64,000 nt of DNA. Origin: Phorcus lineatus. Lineage: Eukaryota > Mollusca > Gastropoda > Trochida > Trochidae. Made by a program: the position numbers and the translations under genes. Shown here piece after piece: positions 40,501-55,600 of this stretch. How positions within the stretch are numbered: position 1 is the first letter of the stretch; each line of letters opens with the position of its first letter. Location: assembly GCA_921293015.1 (NCBI GenBank), contig OV121082.1:1-64000 (forward strand), written 5' to 3'. The notes under the pieces were generated by a model. That model saw only the letters and a list, made by a program, of their open reading frames with translations. It did not search any database and was not told where the DNA came from.

Positions 40501-43500
40501 AGTATGCATCTCGTGATTTTCGTGCCATTTACACGTCAATAAATATTATTCATGCACGCACAGTATGGTTGTGTTTCAGGCATGTTTTAATATTCAGGCC
40601 GGATACTTTGGAACAACCCTCGTACATCACAACTTGACACGATTGTTAAAAACATCAATGCTTATAAAATCTTTAAAAAAGTCAACGTTGCAACGTAAAT
40701 ACCTTTGGAATAACTGTCAAAAAAAATCTACTTGGGAAATACTAGCTGCTTCATGCAGATATGAACAGAAAATGAAACTATTATACATATTATCTAAACC
40801 AAATTGATGTAATCTACCGGAATCTGACTGGCGCCCTCTATCTGAAAGTGTCCGACAGGCCTCATTGAGAACTCCGAGTAGCGGCTCCTGTAGAGGCGCC
40901 GAGCGAGCAGCGTGTAGTTCCCTTCCGCGTCACCGTTCTCGTCTATATGGGAGATGTAGCCTTGTACACCTATCCATTTGTATAAATTAGAAAATATCAT
41001 CGTCCAAATAGGAGAGTTAGCTTTGTACACCTATAAGTTTGTATGAAAAAGAAAATATCATCGTCCATATGGGACAGTTAACCTCATTAAACTATCTATG
41101 CGTATCAGTAAGAAAATACTGTCGTCCATTTCGGACAGTAAGCCTTCTACACCTATCAATATGTATTAGTAAGAAAATATTATCGTCCATGTGAGACAGT
41201 TAGCCTTGTACACCAGTCAATATGTATCAGTAAGAAAGTTTTATCGTCCGCACCCGAGAGAATCTTTTAGACAATCAATCTGTTTTAATAAGATATCATC
41301 GTCAAGATGAAGCCTTGTACGCAGTCAAACTTAGTTCATTTCAAAATATGATGATACAAAATGAACAGCATGTATTGTTATAAAGCAGATGCAATTTCAA
41401 ATCAATTTTACTGAGAACGTAATAAAACATTTTCCTTTTTCTAGTTCGTATAGAGGTAGTATGTCCTATAAATTGCCATATACATCTATCAAATTGTATT
41501 AAGAACATGGTCACAGTCAGCGTTTTACTGGTTCATCTGCAAATCTATATACTGTGTAATGGACAGAAAAACCAATAACAAGCCATGTAAGATTGGTTTC
41601 CGTGAATGCAAGGAGAGGAAGAGACATCAAACCACTGATCACACCTATGGGAGTCTACACACTCAAGAGTTACTGGTATCATGTCGCACCAGGGTCATTG
41701 GTAATATAAGGTAGTTTTAATGTAATGTAGCTGCACTCCTTGACTTGTGAGCAGTAACAAGTTAATTGTAAAGAAAACACTGTCACAAATAAGAGATGCT
41801 TACTGTGAGCATGCAAGGTGTTCCGGAGTTTATAAATCAAATACTTTTTGACCGAGACATTGTAACAGCCTGACCCTGACAGCAGACCTAAGGCAACTTT
41901 ATATTGACCACTTTAACAAGACTGCATGAATAAATACTCCACCAACACTACCGGGAATGACTTCTTCACCATTACTATCATGAATAACTACTTCACCAAC
42001 ACTATCATTGATAAGTACTTCACTAACTTATCAAAAATGACTAATCCACCAACCCTATCATAATAACTACTTCGCCAACACTATCATGAATAACTACTTC
42101 ACCAACACTATCATGAATGACATTGTAACAGCCTGACCCTGACAGCCGACCTAAGGCAACTATACATTGACCACTTCAACAAGACAGCCATGAATAAATA
42201 TTTCACCAACACTACCAGGAATGACTAATCCACCAATACTATCATGAATAACTACTTCACCAACACTTTCATTGATAACTACTTCACTAACTTATAATGA
42301 ATGACTACTCCACTAACACTATCATTGATTACTACTTCATCAACACTATCAGGAATGACTACTTCACAAACACTATCATAAATGACATTCTAACAGCCTG
42401 ACCCTGACAGCCGACATAAGGCAACTTTATATTGACCACTTTAACAAGACTACTATGAATAAATACTCCACCAACACTACCAGGAATAACTAATCAACCA
42501 ACACTATCATGAATAACTTCTCCACCAACACTACCAGGAATGACTTCTCCACCAACACTACCAGGAATGACTTCTTCACCATTACTATCATGAATGAATA
42601 CTCCACCAACCCTACGAGGAATGACTACTTCATCAACACTATCATGAATAACTTCTCCACCAACACTATCAGGAATGACTTCTTCACCAACACTATCATG
42701 AATGAATACTCCAACAACCCTATCATGAATAACTACTCCACCAACACTACCATGAATAACTACTTCACTAACACTACCATGAATGACATTGTAATAGCCT
42801 GTAATAGCCTGAATGTGAGCATGCAAGGTGTTCCGGAGTTTATAAATCAAATACTTTTTGACCGAGACATTGTAACAGCCTGACCCTGACAGCCAACCTA
42901 AGGCAACTTTATATTGACCACTTAAACTAGACAACTATGAATAAATACTCCACCAACACTACCAGGAATGACTAATCCACCAACACTATCATTAAAAACT
43001 TCTCCACCAACACTACCAGGAATGACTTCTTCACCAACACTACCAGAAATGACTACTCCACCAACACTATCATGAATAACTACTCCACCAACACTACCAT
43101 GACTTCTCCAAAATGACTAAAGTGACCACTCCATCTTGACTATAATGAAGGACTGATCAACTATGACTACTCTGAAATGACAAGTCTACGAATCTACGCC
43201 AGAAGCGTATGAAGAAGTTGTCGCATTTCTGATGTGACGTTTTTTTACCCTTCCTGACATTTAAAAATCAAATATATAAACATAACCGTAAATATTGAAA
43301 AACAATACTTTCGAATTCAAGATTGTTTTAACCTGCCCTCTATGAAATATTTCATCTCTAACTATAGGTCTTAGAGACTATCACGCCAAATAAGCACGTA
43401 CTTGTAAACTCGTGGCCTCGTATGTAATCAATGATGGCTGTGCCGTTTCTGATGCTGCCTTTATTTCTAAGCACGTGTTTCAAGGCGTCAGCATAGAGCC

Positions 43501-46500
43501 GCACAGCGTCGTACAGGTAGGCCGCAAAAACTGTTATCTGTATCAAAGACATCTTGTTACATATTTGCAAAACAACACTATATGAAACCAACATTTTCTG
43601 CCTAACAAATTATCGCTCGTGACATAAAAAGATGAAATGGATGATATGCTTACTTCTTCAGGAGAACAAGAAGTTGTATAAAAGAAAAAAACTACCTTTT
43701 CATTCATATCTTTTCTTAATTGCCTCGTAAAATTCCCACTTATTGGAACGCATCATATTTAGATTTTTTTTACCAAAAAGTGTCATGAAGCATACTGCAT
43801 ACATTATCCACGAAAGTTACTGATCTAGATGACTGGCCATGTGAAAGCTCATGATAACATGACAAGCGCGGGCAATGAAGACAAACTTCTTCAAATAATC
43901 ATAAACTAATGCAAAAACGAGGTTATCACCTTAACCTTTGGTAACATAGCATCAAATATTCAGGAATAATTCCGGGGATTCGATCATATGAGGACAAGAT
44001 TGTTGTGGTTTGATTACCTTCTTACTACCAAAGGGATCGGGGAAGTAAAATGGCTCCTCAGCATTGGACCTGTTGACCATCTTCTGGAAGTGCTCGTACT
44101 CGCTGCTGGAGGGCGGGCTGTAGGTGATCACTAGCAGCGACTTGGAGGCTTCCACGTTCCGAGTGTCGTTGAACTTGTCCACGGACCCTGGTAACATAAA
44201 CTCATATTCATGATTGATTCTCCTTTTTAGAATTTTAGAATAGTTGATTTTGTCATTAGTCATCAGATGAATACATTCCCAACTTTCCCTCATTATTATA
44301 ATATCTTAAAATCAACCCTGATGAATGTTACATGTTACTACAGATTAGAATTGAAGGGACAATCTTTGATCTTCACGAATTGTGTAGACTTTGGTAGTGC
44401 AAAACTACAGATTATGCTGATATGGAATGGCAATTATTGTTTCCCAGAAGACTCGAAAAACAGCGGTAGTATATTGATATGTAAATATTCATACTTTTCT
44501 TTAAAAATTATTCGGAACATTGAATCTATAGGATGTGATATGTCTCAAGGAATCACCTGAGTGTGTTTTTCAGATACGTGTCAGGTTATTTAAGAAAATT
44601 TCTAAACTGTATTGAGTCGAAATCTTTATTGTATCCCGTATTTCCCTTGGTCTTATTATTTCAAAAACTTTTCATTGATCGCAAAATATTAAAAGTCACC
44701 ACTTTATTAGGTGAGCATTATCGAATGAAGAAACGTAATCAGATTTTGATATATCCTTAAGATACGATTACATCGAAAATCATTGAATATAATAAAATGG
44801 GAATTAGCACACATAAATCGATTTTTCAATTGTGGATTTGTTTTTGGCTACGGCAAGATAAAGGAGGGCGGTATTATTATTAACATTTTAATAAAATGAT
44901 GATGTGGTGTGATATCCCTACCGAACAAAATAGATTGGTACAAACATGTATAAAGAATTCATTGGAAAAAGGTTATAGATAATTAAATTGGGTTTCTTTA
45001 AAACGAGAAATAAACAGAGTAATTTTTATTTCTGCACTGTGCAATGTGCACAGTCTAGATTTAACTTGTTCCCATAGATACCATAAAATTTAACTTTATA
45101 CAAAATTTAGATTATTAAAGGAACCATGTGGATACATTGATAAAACGCAACGAAATTTGAAATGTGACATCTGCTACGGAAACGAAATTAATAAATACGG
45201 AGAGACACGGCCAGGCTTATAGTCGGATAAACATGAAGACAGACAGATAATTATTGTAAATATTAAAATGGAACGACAATGGGGATTCACTATTTCATGT
45301 AAAAGTGAATCCAAATTTTTCCCGATAGTGATATTTACGTAAAGTAAATTATTCACTGATTTTTACACATTGTAAGCAGTATTGTGATCAAAAATCACGT
45401 TATAAAATTTGAACTATCTGAAGTAACCTTAGAACATATTTGTAAAAAAAACTATAAAAACTAGTAACAAGAGACGTTCTTACGTTTGAAATATCTAAGC
45501 GTATCGTTGCCATCAAAGGTGTTGTGGTCCACATATATGACAATGTACTCGCCAGTGTCAAGCAGCCCGCGATCGTAAAGGTTGGTCATCAGGTCAACCA
45601 CGCCATTGACCTCGCCCAGGAAAACGTACACTGCAACACAATGTATACTGAGGAATTTTGAAAACGAGTGAAGTATGAGATCACTGAAAACAAGTTGATG
45701 GATGAATTTCTTTTTATTTGCAAAAAGGGGAAGGGAATGGAATCTTGTCAACTGGGCACGCAAAACAGCATCTGAGCAAAGGTAACCTAACATCAGCATT
45801 GAGTCATAGAGACGAGTGATAAAGGTCAAGATATTCCTTCATTCTTGCGGCAATGTCAATGTCAAATTAGCTGGCCGTATCTGACGTCTGTAAACTAGCC
45901 CTCCAAGATCGTCCAACAATGCTAAATCGGATTCAAATCTGAAGAATCAACCGATTACAATGAATCCTTGATGTTGAATGAAGTCATGTGTCACTCTTGC
46001 GGCATGAGGAAGTGCGTCGAGGATGACGTCGCAGCGAAGTAATGACTTCAGACCTTAGAATTCCATTAACAAATCGCTGTTCTGTAAGGTTACCCTAACA
46101 AAGATGTGCTCCTAAAACTCCCACAATCCAATGTGCCTAACACATGCATTGGCAAAACGTTCCCCTTGTCGCCGAAAATAATGCCCTTTACAATCACAAA
46201 AGGACACACAGTACCTCGCCTCATTAGACAACACAAGTCTGTGGAAGAAACGTCGTGGGCATTGTCCAAATTACCATGCAAATTGAAGTCTGGAGAGACG
46301 GTGTAACGGCTGTAATATGGGACGACGGGAGGTCATCTTGGTTGCAGTCCCGTATGTCTTACTATGATTTGGTGGATTCGTCTCGCATGTCTCCCAATAG
46401 TGTTTGCTGCAGTTGATGTTCCTTCCATAATCAATCTCAGAGGTGCGCCAACAAAAATTGTCGATCCTATCTAGCCATTTATTATGATATCATTCTGCAA

Positions 46501-49500
46501 TCATTACCCCGTGTCTTCTGACATTAAATCTAACACAACTTTGAGTAGTTTTTTTTAAGAATGTGATGAAGCATATTATTTCAGACAACATTGGTATCAA
46601 GGCTCTCTATCATACAAAATGGATGACAGTCGATATATACTTTATCCGAAATTTGATTACACTAAGATGTCTTATCTTATTAATCGCGATTTTGCCTTTG
46701 ATTAAATCTCCTACAAAATTATAACTTTGAAATATCGGTAATGCATTTGCAACAATTACTTTGATTACAGTGATTCATAGGGATGGACGAAGAATAATAA
46801 AGTTTTCTTTGATACTACCAGTTAATAAAAATTACAACAGGTTGTTGACACTTTCATGTTACTGTAGGGCTGATGTCATTATGATGAATAACTCCTACCT
46901 CTCGTCCCAACAAATGTTTCGTCCACTATGCCAGGGAAGGGGTTGCCGGTGAGGACTGGTATATGCGGCTCTTTGTACTCCTTGAAGTCGTTGATTGTAA
47001 TGTTGTTCATTTCAGACAGCTCCATCAACTTCTGAGCGATGGTTCTCTGTTGGTGTAACGAGCCGGACACGAGGGTGTAGCGCTTCCAGTGGTAGTGGAG
47101 GAGGAGGGAGATGATAGATTTGGTCACCTGGGTAGCGGGAGGGAAGGTCCGGGCGAAGGTTGGGTACAACTTCTTGTTGGAAACTTCGTAGTCCGAGCAT
47201 TTCTGTAATACCACATTGTACAAATACACTCTATTGGTTGTTTTTTTGGGTTAGTTGTGTTGATATGGACAAGAGTCTGCAAAATAAAATCGTAACATTT
47301 GTGTTGTTGATGAAAATTTGTTAGTTTAGTCAAATATGGAAAAGGTGTCAGGGAGAAAATATTTTGGAATCTTCTTTTGGGTATTAGGAAGTGTACATCG
47401 ACGATGGAATCATATTTCTTTATCGAATTTTGACATCGATGAGGGTTCTTGAAATTGACATTTTGAATGAATTTTGGATTGCGTTTAACGTCATGTTAAT
47501 GTTGGCAATATAGAGATTTTCTATTCATCAAAAGAAATATAAAAATTTGGAACTGATTTAATTGTTCTTTACACCTTATTAACAGTAACAGAATATTTTC
47601 GCCTATCAATGAAAAGATTCAGCTTTTTTATTGGTTCCCACAATGTGAGCTTGCGTTTACACGTCATTCGTTCCATAGAATAATCAATTCCGCGTCAGGC
47701 TGAAGAAACGACTAACATTGTCATCACTCTATCTTCATTACCCTGCACTTCTATTTATCAACCATTCCATTGTTGCGTTTTCCATTTTTCAAGTACAATA
47801 ATCATCCTCATTAAACGCTAACGTTAAGTTACTGTTTCACGACCTCCGCTTGTAGTGAACACAAAAGTGTACACTAATGCACAACGACAGTTGTCGTCTA
47901 AATGCAAATGTTAAGATGAATCGTCTGATGATTTTTATCAACGGATATCTTATCTCAATGCCAATATTGTCATAAATAACAAAAATACCATAGCACATTT
48001 GCTGTCAAGAAGCATCCTAGGAGGAATTTTATAATCTGTTTTTCTTTTCCACATCATTTTCTGTCCATATTCTTGACGAAACCTCGGAGCCATGTTGTGG
48101 TTTTCGCATATTATTGAGAAATATTTTCATGTACACATCATGACGCCGTCCATGTGGACAATATGTCCTATGATCTAAAGCAATTTTTTAAGACCAACAA
48201 TTGTTGTTTGAGCTTATGTAGAACATCTTACAGCATTGCCAGAAACCCCCTTTGGGCAATACAAAACCTTGTGCTCAGGAATTAACGAATCCCAAAACGC
48301 CACGCTGCAGCCGAATGCCATACATCATGAACGAACATTTGGAGACGTTCAGTTGAGGGATATTTTTGTGCCAAATGAGTAACTACAACTATTGAATGCC
48401 CTTCTAGAAACATTTTGTGAAATACATGATCTTATTTAAACAACATGCAACCACCAGCTGAAAACTCTCTTGTTTCGACTGGCATGTGGTTTCTTAGCCA
48501 TCAGAGGTCGGTGAACAGCGAATTGAAGTGACTGAAACTAGTTTAGCCGTTATGCAATTGCAAAATATTAGTAGTACTAGTATAATTAGTGTCAACAGCC
48601 TGCTGTCAAATACTTTACACGATCCTGCTTTACACTCCCGTGCACACTGCATAACATCGAATATACATAAGAAGATCGAAGCTTCTATTTCATGTTTTCA
48701 TAATTACTATATTTTTATGATCTTAATTTTCACTTTAAAGATTATCAGTTTGCGATTCGTTTACTTTATTTCTTTTCCTTATAAAAATACATCATAGATA
48801 AGATACCATTTGTGTATTTCATACATTATCTTGTAGCACTGTCATTCTATTCCTTTTGAAGACAATTGATCAATTCGTTTGTAATCAAATCGCACAAGTC
48901 CAATGGTTGATTACACAATTACCTTCCACCTTTGAAACACTATATCGCACAACACAAAGCTCATACACTCCCAGGCACAAGATAGGTTTCACTTTTATTT
49001 TTTATTTTCTTCATGTAGACTTTAAGAGGGCTCGTATGGGTTTGATTCTTAGCAGGGAATGCTAGTATTACTGCATCCTTTCCTCTACACGATCGCATAG
49101 CAGCGAACGAAGCCACTGGAATGGTGCATTCACAGACACGTGCAAAACGTGTTTGAGGCATGATTTGGGATGATATGTTGGAAAGAGCAGACATTTAGTA
49201 ACATAAAGAACATCAAGAGTATGCCAAGACTTACGCAAGCGCAACGTGACCAAACGATCGGTATGTCCACTATGGGGGGCTTCCAAACGTCAAATGGCAA
49301 GAACCTTCAACTACAGCCAAACCACCATCAGGAGGCTGTTATTACGCAACCAGCATACAGGCGAGACACAGGACAGACCAAGACCGAGGGTAACAATGCG
49401 GCCGAAAATCGCTACATCAGGCAGATTCACCTCCCAAACTGAATTGTAACTGCGGCGACGGCACTCGGTCATGTCATGAACACAAGAACAACCTTCGTCG

Positions 49501-49539
49501 ATTTCGTTTAGCTGGCATACAAGCCTACCGCCCCTCATA

Positions 49540-49638
<99 letters not shown>

Positions 49639-52600
49639 GTATTGGGACAAATTAAATGCCGATATTTGGATGTTTTTTTAAGAGAAAATTGGAAAATGAT
49701 TCTGTTTTGAACCAATCGACAGATTATCATATCTGCGCTTGCTTTTAATTTGTAGACTTTATTTTGCCTAGTAGTTTATTTACGAACAGATGTGTATATA
49801 CTGGTACACACGTGTTATAAAGGAATATAAAACATAGTAGAGGTCTGTAGGGCGAGATCTATTGTTCCAAGGTGGGTAAATGCATTTTCGTCATCAATAA
49901 CCGTGATGGAAAATCATTGATGAAACATCGCTAATGTCCGACCATATGATTAAGGAGAGAGAATAAGCATCTTAACTGATTATCGTACTTAAGAAATGGT
50001 CTCATTATTGACACAGCCTATACAAGGACTAAATCTCCCTAAACAACGTTTAAAAGGGAGTGTGATCAGCGACAGATGTTAAGTGATAAGATCGATAGCA
50101 AGGTAATGTAGTTCTACATGACACAGAAACATACCGGCGTACCTTGTACCCGTTGTTGTAATGGGACATATAGCAGATCTACATGACACAGAAACATACC
50201 GGCGTACCGTGTACCCGTTGTTGTAATGGGACATATAGCAGATCTACATGACAGAGAAACATACCGGCGTACCTTGTACCCGTTGTTGTAATGGGACATA
50301 TAGCAGATCTACATGACAGAGAAACATACCGGCGTACCGTGTACCCGTTGTTGTAATGGGACATATAGCAGATCTACATGACACAGAAACATACTTGCGT
50401 ACCGTGTACCCGTTGTTGTAATGGGACATATAGCAGATCTACATGACACAGAAACATACCGGCGTACCGTGTACCCGTTGTTGTAATGGGACATATAGCA
50501 GATCTACATGACAGAGAAACATACCTGCGTACCGTGTACCCGTTGTTGTAATGGGACATATAGCAGATCTACATGACACAGAAACATACCGGCGTACCGT
50601 GTACCCGTTGTTGTAATGGGACATATAGCAGATCTACATGAAACAGAAACATACCGGCGTACCGTGCACCCGTTGTTGTAATGGGACATATAGCAGATCT
50701 ACATGACACAGAAACATACCGGCGTACCGTGTACCCGTTGTTGTAATGGGACATATAGCAGATCTACATGACACAGAAACATACCGGCGTACCGTGCACC
50801 CGTTGTTGTAATGGGACATATAGCAGATCTACATGACACAGAAACATACCGGCGTACCGTGTACCCGTTGTTGTAATGGGACATATAGCAGATCTACATG
50901 ACACAGAAACATACCGGCGTACCGTGTACCCGTTGTTGTAATGGGACATATAGCAGATCTACATGACAGAGAAACATACCGGCGTACCGTGTACCCGTTG
51001 TTGTAATGGGACATATAGTAGATTTACATGACACAGAAACATACCGGCGTACCGTGTACCCGTTGTTGTAATGGGACATATAGTAGATCTACATGACACA
51101 GAAACATACCGGCGTACCGTGTACCCGTTGTTGTAATGGGACATATAGTAGATCTACATGACACAGAAACATACCGGCGTACCGTGTACCCGTTGTTGTA
51201 ATGGGACATATAGCAGATCTACATGACAGAGAAACATACCGGCGTACCGTGTACCCGTTGTTGTAATGGGACATATAGCAGATCTACATGACACAGAAAC
51301 ATACCGGCGTACCTTGTACCCGTTGTTGTAATGGGACATATAGCAGATCTACATGACACAGAAACATACCGGCGTACCTTGTACCCGTTGTTGTAATGGG
51401 ACATATAGCAGATCTACATGACACAGAAACATACCGGCGTACCGTGTACCCGTTGTTGTAATGGGACATATAGCAGATCTACATGACACAGAAACATACC
51501 GGCGTACCGTGTACCCGTTGTTGTAATGGGACATATAGCAGATCTACATGACAGAGAAACATACCGGCGTACCGTGTACCCGTTGTTGTAATGGGACATA
51601 TAGCAGATCTACATGACACAGAAACATACCGGCGTACCGTGTACCCGTTGTTGTAATGGGACATAGAGCAGATCTACATGACACAGAAACATACCGGCGT
51701 ACCGTGTACCCGTTGTTGTAATGGGACATATAGCAGATCTACATGACAGAGAAACATACTTGCGTATCGTGTACCCGTGGTTGTAATGGGACATATAGCA
51801 GATCTACATGAAACAGAAACATACCGGCGTACCGTGTACCCGTTGTTGTAATGGGACATATAGCAGATCTACATGACAGAGAAACACACCTGCGTATCGT
51901 GTACCCGTGGTTGTAATGGGACATATAGCAGATCTACATGACACAGAAACATACCTGCGTACCGTGTACCCGTTGTTGTAATGGGACATATAGCAGATCT
52001 ACATGACACAGAAACACACCTGCGTATCGTGTACCCGTTGTTGTAATGGGACATATAGCAGATCTACATGAAACAGAAACATACCGGCGTACCGTGTACC
52101 CGTGGTTGTAATGGGACATATAGCAGATCTACATGACACAGAAACACACCTGCGTATCGTGTACCCGTTGTTGTAATGGGACATATAGCAGATCTACATG
52201 AAACAGAAACATACCGGCGTACCGTGTACCCGTTGTTGTAATGGGACATATAGCAGATCTACATGACACAGAAACATACCGGCGTACCGTGTACCCGTTG
52301 TTGTAATGGGACATATAGTAGATCTACATGACACAGAAACATACCGGCGTACCGTGTACCCGTTGTTGTAATGGGACATATAGCAGATCTACATGACACA
52401 GAAACATACCGGCGTACCGTGTACCCGTTGTTGTAATGGGACATATAGCAGATCTACATGACAGAGAAACATACCGGCGTACCGTGTACCCGTTGTTGTA
52501 ATGGGACATATAGTAGATTTACATGACACAGAAACATACCGGCGTACCGTGTACCCGTTGTTGTAATGGGACATATAGTAGATCTACATGACACAGAAAC

Positions 52601-55600
52601 ATACCGGCGTACCGTGTACCCGTTGTTGTAATGGGACATATAGCAGATCTACATGACACAGAAACATACCGGCGTACCGTGCACCCGTTGTTGTAATGGG
52701 ACATATAGCAGATCTACATGACACAGAAACATACCGGCGTACCGTGTACCCGTGGTTGTAATGGGACATATAGTAGATCTACATGACAGAGAAACACACC
52801 TGCGTATCGTGTACCCGTGGTTGTAATGGGACATATAGCAGATCTACATGAAACAGAAACATACCGGCTTACCGTGTACCCGTTGTAATGGAATATATAG
52901 CAGATCTACATGACAGAGAAAAATACCTGCGTACCGTGTACCCGTTGTTGTAATTGAACATATAGCAGATGTACATGACGCAAAAATACACCGGCGTACC
53001 GTGTACTTATAGTTGTAATGGAACCTATAGAAGTTCTATATGACGCAAAAATAAGACGGCGTACCGTGTACCCGTAATGTTGTAATAGAACCGATAGCAG
53101 TTTTACATATGGTACATATAGAGGCATTCCAGGCAACTCCCTTTACAATAAGATCTATAGCAGCCACATAATGTACACATAAACAAGCATACCCGGCACC
53201 TTTTTATCAATAGAAACTTGAGCAGTTCTACATGGCACATACTGTAGACATATACTTGCATACCCGGCACCTTTTTATCAATAGAAACTTTAGCAGTTCC
53301 ACATGGCACATACTACATACCACATACTCAAACAGGCAGACAAGACACCCCTACGTTTAAAAGGAATTCATTTATGTGCCTTGTTTCTTTTAACCAATAG
53401 TCGTCACGTTTTACTTTGGCGATATAAAGTTGATATCGTCCAGAGAAGTAAAATCTAATATGGCTTTCGAACAACAAACGTTTTGCATTGACACTTAGAA
53501 ATAAGTGACTTTGGCAATAAAGTCGCAATTGTCCAGCTAATTGATGCCTCGTCTTTACAGACGATAAGTTTGCTTATATTGAATAACATGAACTCCTGAT
53601 AAACACGACTTCAAAACAACACCGCTTACTAGGATACCAATCACGTACTCAATATCATGTGTCCTTCAGTCATATGTCGTAATGCTTTTCAGTGATTCAA
53701 GTAAAACGAACAAAAGAAATGTAAGGTTTGTAAACAGTGTACAACTATCTTATCAACTTATCTACCATTATAATTTTTAGTTATCACGATAACATCCTGT
53801 TTTATTTTAAGAATGGTGATCAAGTTGAGCAATTTGAGTCTGAAAAAATTCAAAATGTTATTGATATTGTTATTGATTTTGAGATTGTTATTGGCATCAG
53901 TATGTCGCTTACAATATGAATGGTGTTAACTAAATAATATGATGAAAAAGTAGATACCAGCTCATATTTGTTATAATTGTAATAGCCTCAATACGAGGTC
54001 CTTCAAACTGTCTAATGGTTACTTCATGGGAGGACGCCTTTATACTGAGCTCAACTGCGAGGCAGAAATGTAGAACACACCTACGCTGAAGCATTAAAGT
54101 GGTATATCAAAGTTCTCAGAAGCCTGCGCTAGCACGTGACGTAAGGTTTTCAAGTCTGAGTGAGCGCGGTCTACTTCTCTAATTGGCCATCATCTCTAAT
54201 CATGGTGAACATTAAGCCTGCAGCTAGTGTCTGATCCCAGATCATCGGCGGATAGGACAGTCGAGTACATGCTAATGTCTACAAGGTGCTCATTTATAAT
54301 GACTTGATGACGAACAGACCTATCCAGTCTACACTGTGAGACTGTCTCATTGAATTTGCAGAAACTTCACGGGGTGATAAGCAAACAGTATTTTAATCTC
54401 TAAATTGGCAGTTCAAACATTCTTCCAAATACCCCATAGGATGGACAAACGTTGTGATTAATTCGCTTCGTGTTCAGTCATTTCCCCTGCTTTGCCCTTA
54501 ATATGTTACTACAGACAAACATAAAGCAGCAATAATTAAAGATTTCAATTTTGTGTAATTCGATCATAAGCAGGGGTAACTGAAAATACTGTTTTAAGGC
54601 AACTTTATTTATACATTCTTCGCGGTATCTTCGAAGTATATCAATAACGATTACTTAACAAAATTATTCCCTTCATAAAATATAAGAGAGTTATGCAAAA
54701 CCCTGGTTTACCGGCCATATTGTTACCAGCACGAGAAGATGAAGAACAACAATATATGAAGGAAACTCACTTCGCTTGGAATGAATTGGAGTCTATTAGT
54801 ATGGGATAATGGTTGTTGTGTTTATTACTAACTAAATGTTTAGTTATTTCACGGTAAAATGTCAGCAAATCTTGAGGGAAACAGTTCACATATGGCTGCT
54901 TCAAAAAGTAGTTTATCTTACATGGAACAAGCTATTAACAGGGGATTGTTAAAGTTGTGGTTTCACACAAGAACGTAACCTAGTCCAGGGCCAGTCTCCT
55001 ATCCGGCTAAAGATCTCCACTGTAGACTAAGCATTCAAAGTACAAGGTCACATACGATGAACATATCTTAAACATTCGTGAACATATCTGAAACATTCGT
55101 GAACATATCTGACACATTCATGAACACATCTGAAACATTCATGAACATATCTAAAAGGTTAGATCTGGCTGTTCTAAGTAAAATGGGTACATAGAAAAGC
55201 ACTTGAGCGTTCTATCGATGCAATGAAATACATAATATTATTTACTAGTGACCTGTAATCAATAATGAAAAAGTTAAGACGGCCGAGATCGGCTTGGAGG
55301 TGAGAAAAAAATAGTGTCAGCTGTGCACAAAATGAAAGAAAAAAGGAGATTTGAAAACGGTTATAAAGTAAGACTGCAGATGTGAAGTAGCACACATGAT
55401 GAACATTTGTTTATCAAAGCAATCTTAAAACTGGATCGATTTCATAAACATATGTCTGTTGTTATTGGATTTACCGTAGCGGATGCCGTTATCGCGTATC
55501 TGTATGTAAACAGACCTTAAATGTTTTCGATATTGTAGTTCTTGCGGATTTAACGCAATGTTGCATAAAATAATCCGATCTTTTAGAATCACATGTAAAA

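Noticed and set aside
39345..40818. Exon 6 joined directly to the membrane exon
   Set aside because: Exon 6 ends at phase 0 while the membrane exon needs one carried base, and the conserved Cys loop would be missing; exon 39345-39264 resolves both.
42494..42934. Two opposed ORFs with 9-residue repeats (plus NDFSTNTTR, minus VIPGSVGGE)
   Set aside because: Produced by the 27-bp minisatellite, whose period is a multiple of three; located in an intron.
50114..52834. About 40 overlapping 61-residue ORFs ([15 protein letters not shown]…) on the minus strand
   Set aside because: They recur every 65 bp and are the same DNA read through all three frames of a non-multiple-of-3 tandem repeat; no start context, no unique sequence, no gene.
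50116..52906. CRISPR array
   Set aside because: Units are contiguous with no unique spacers, and the context is a eukaryotic intron.
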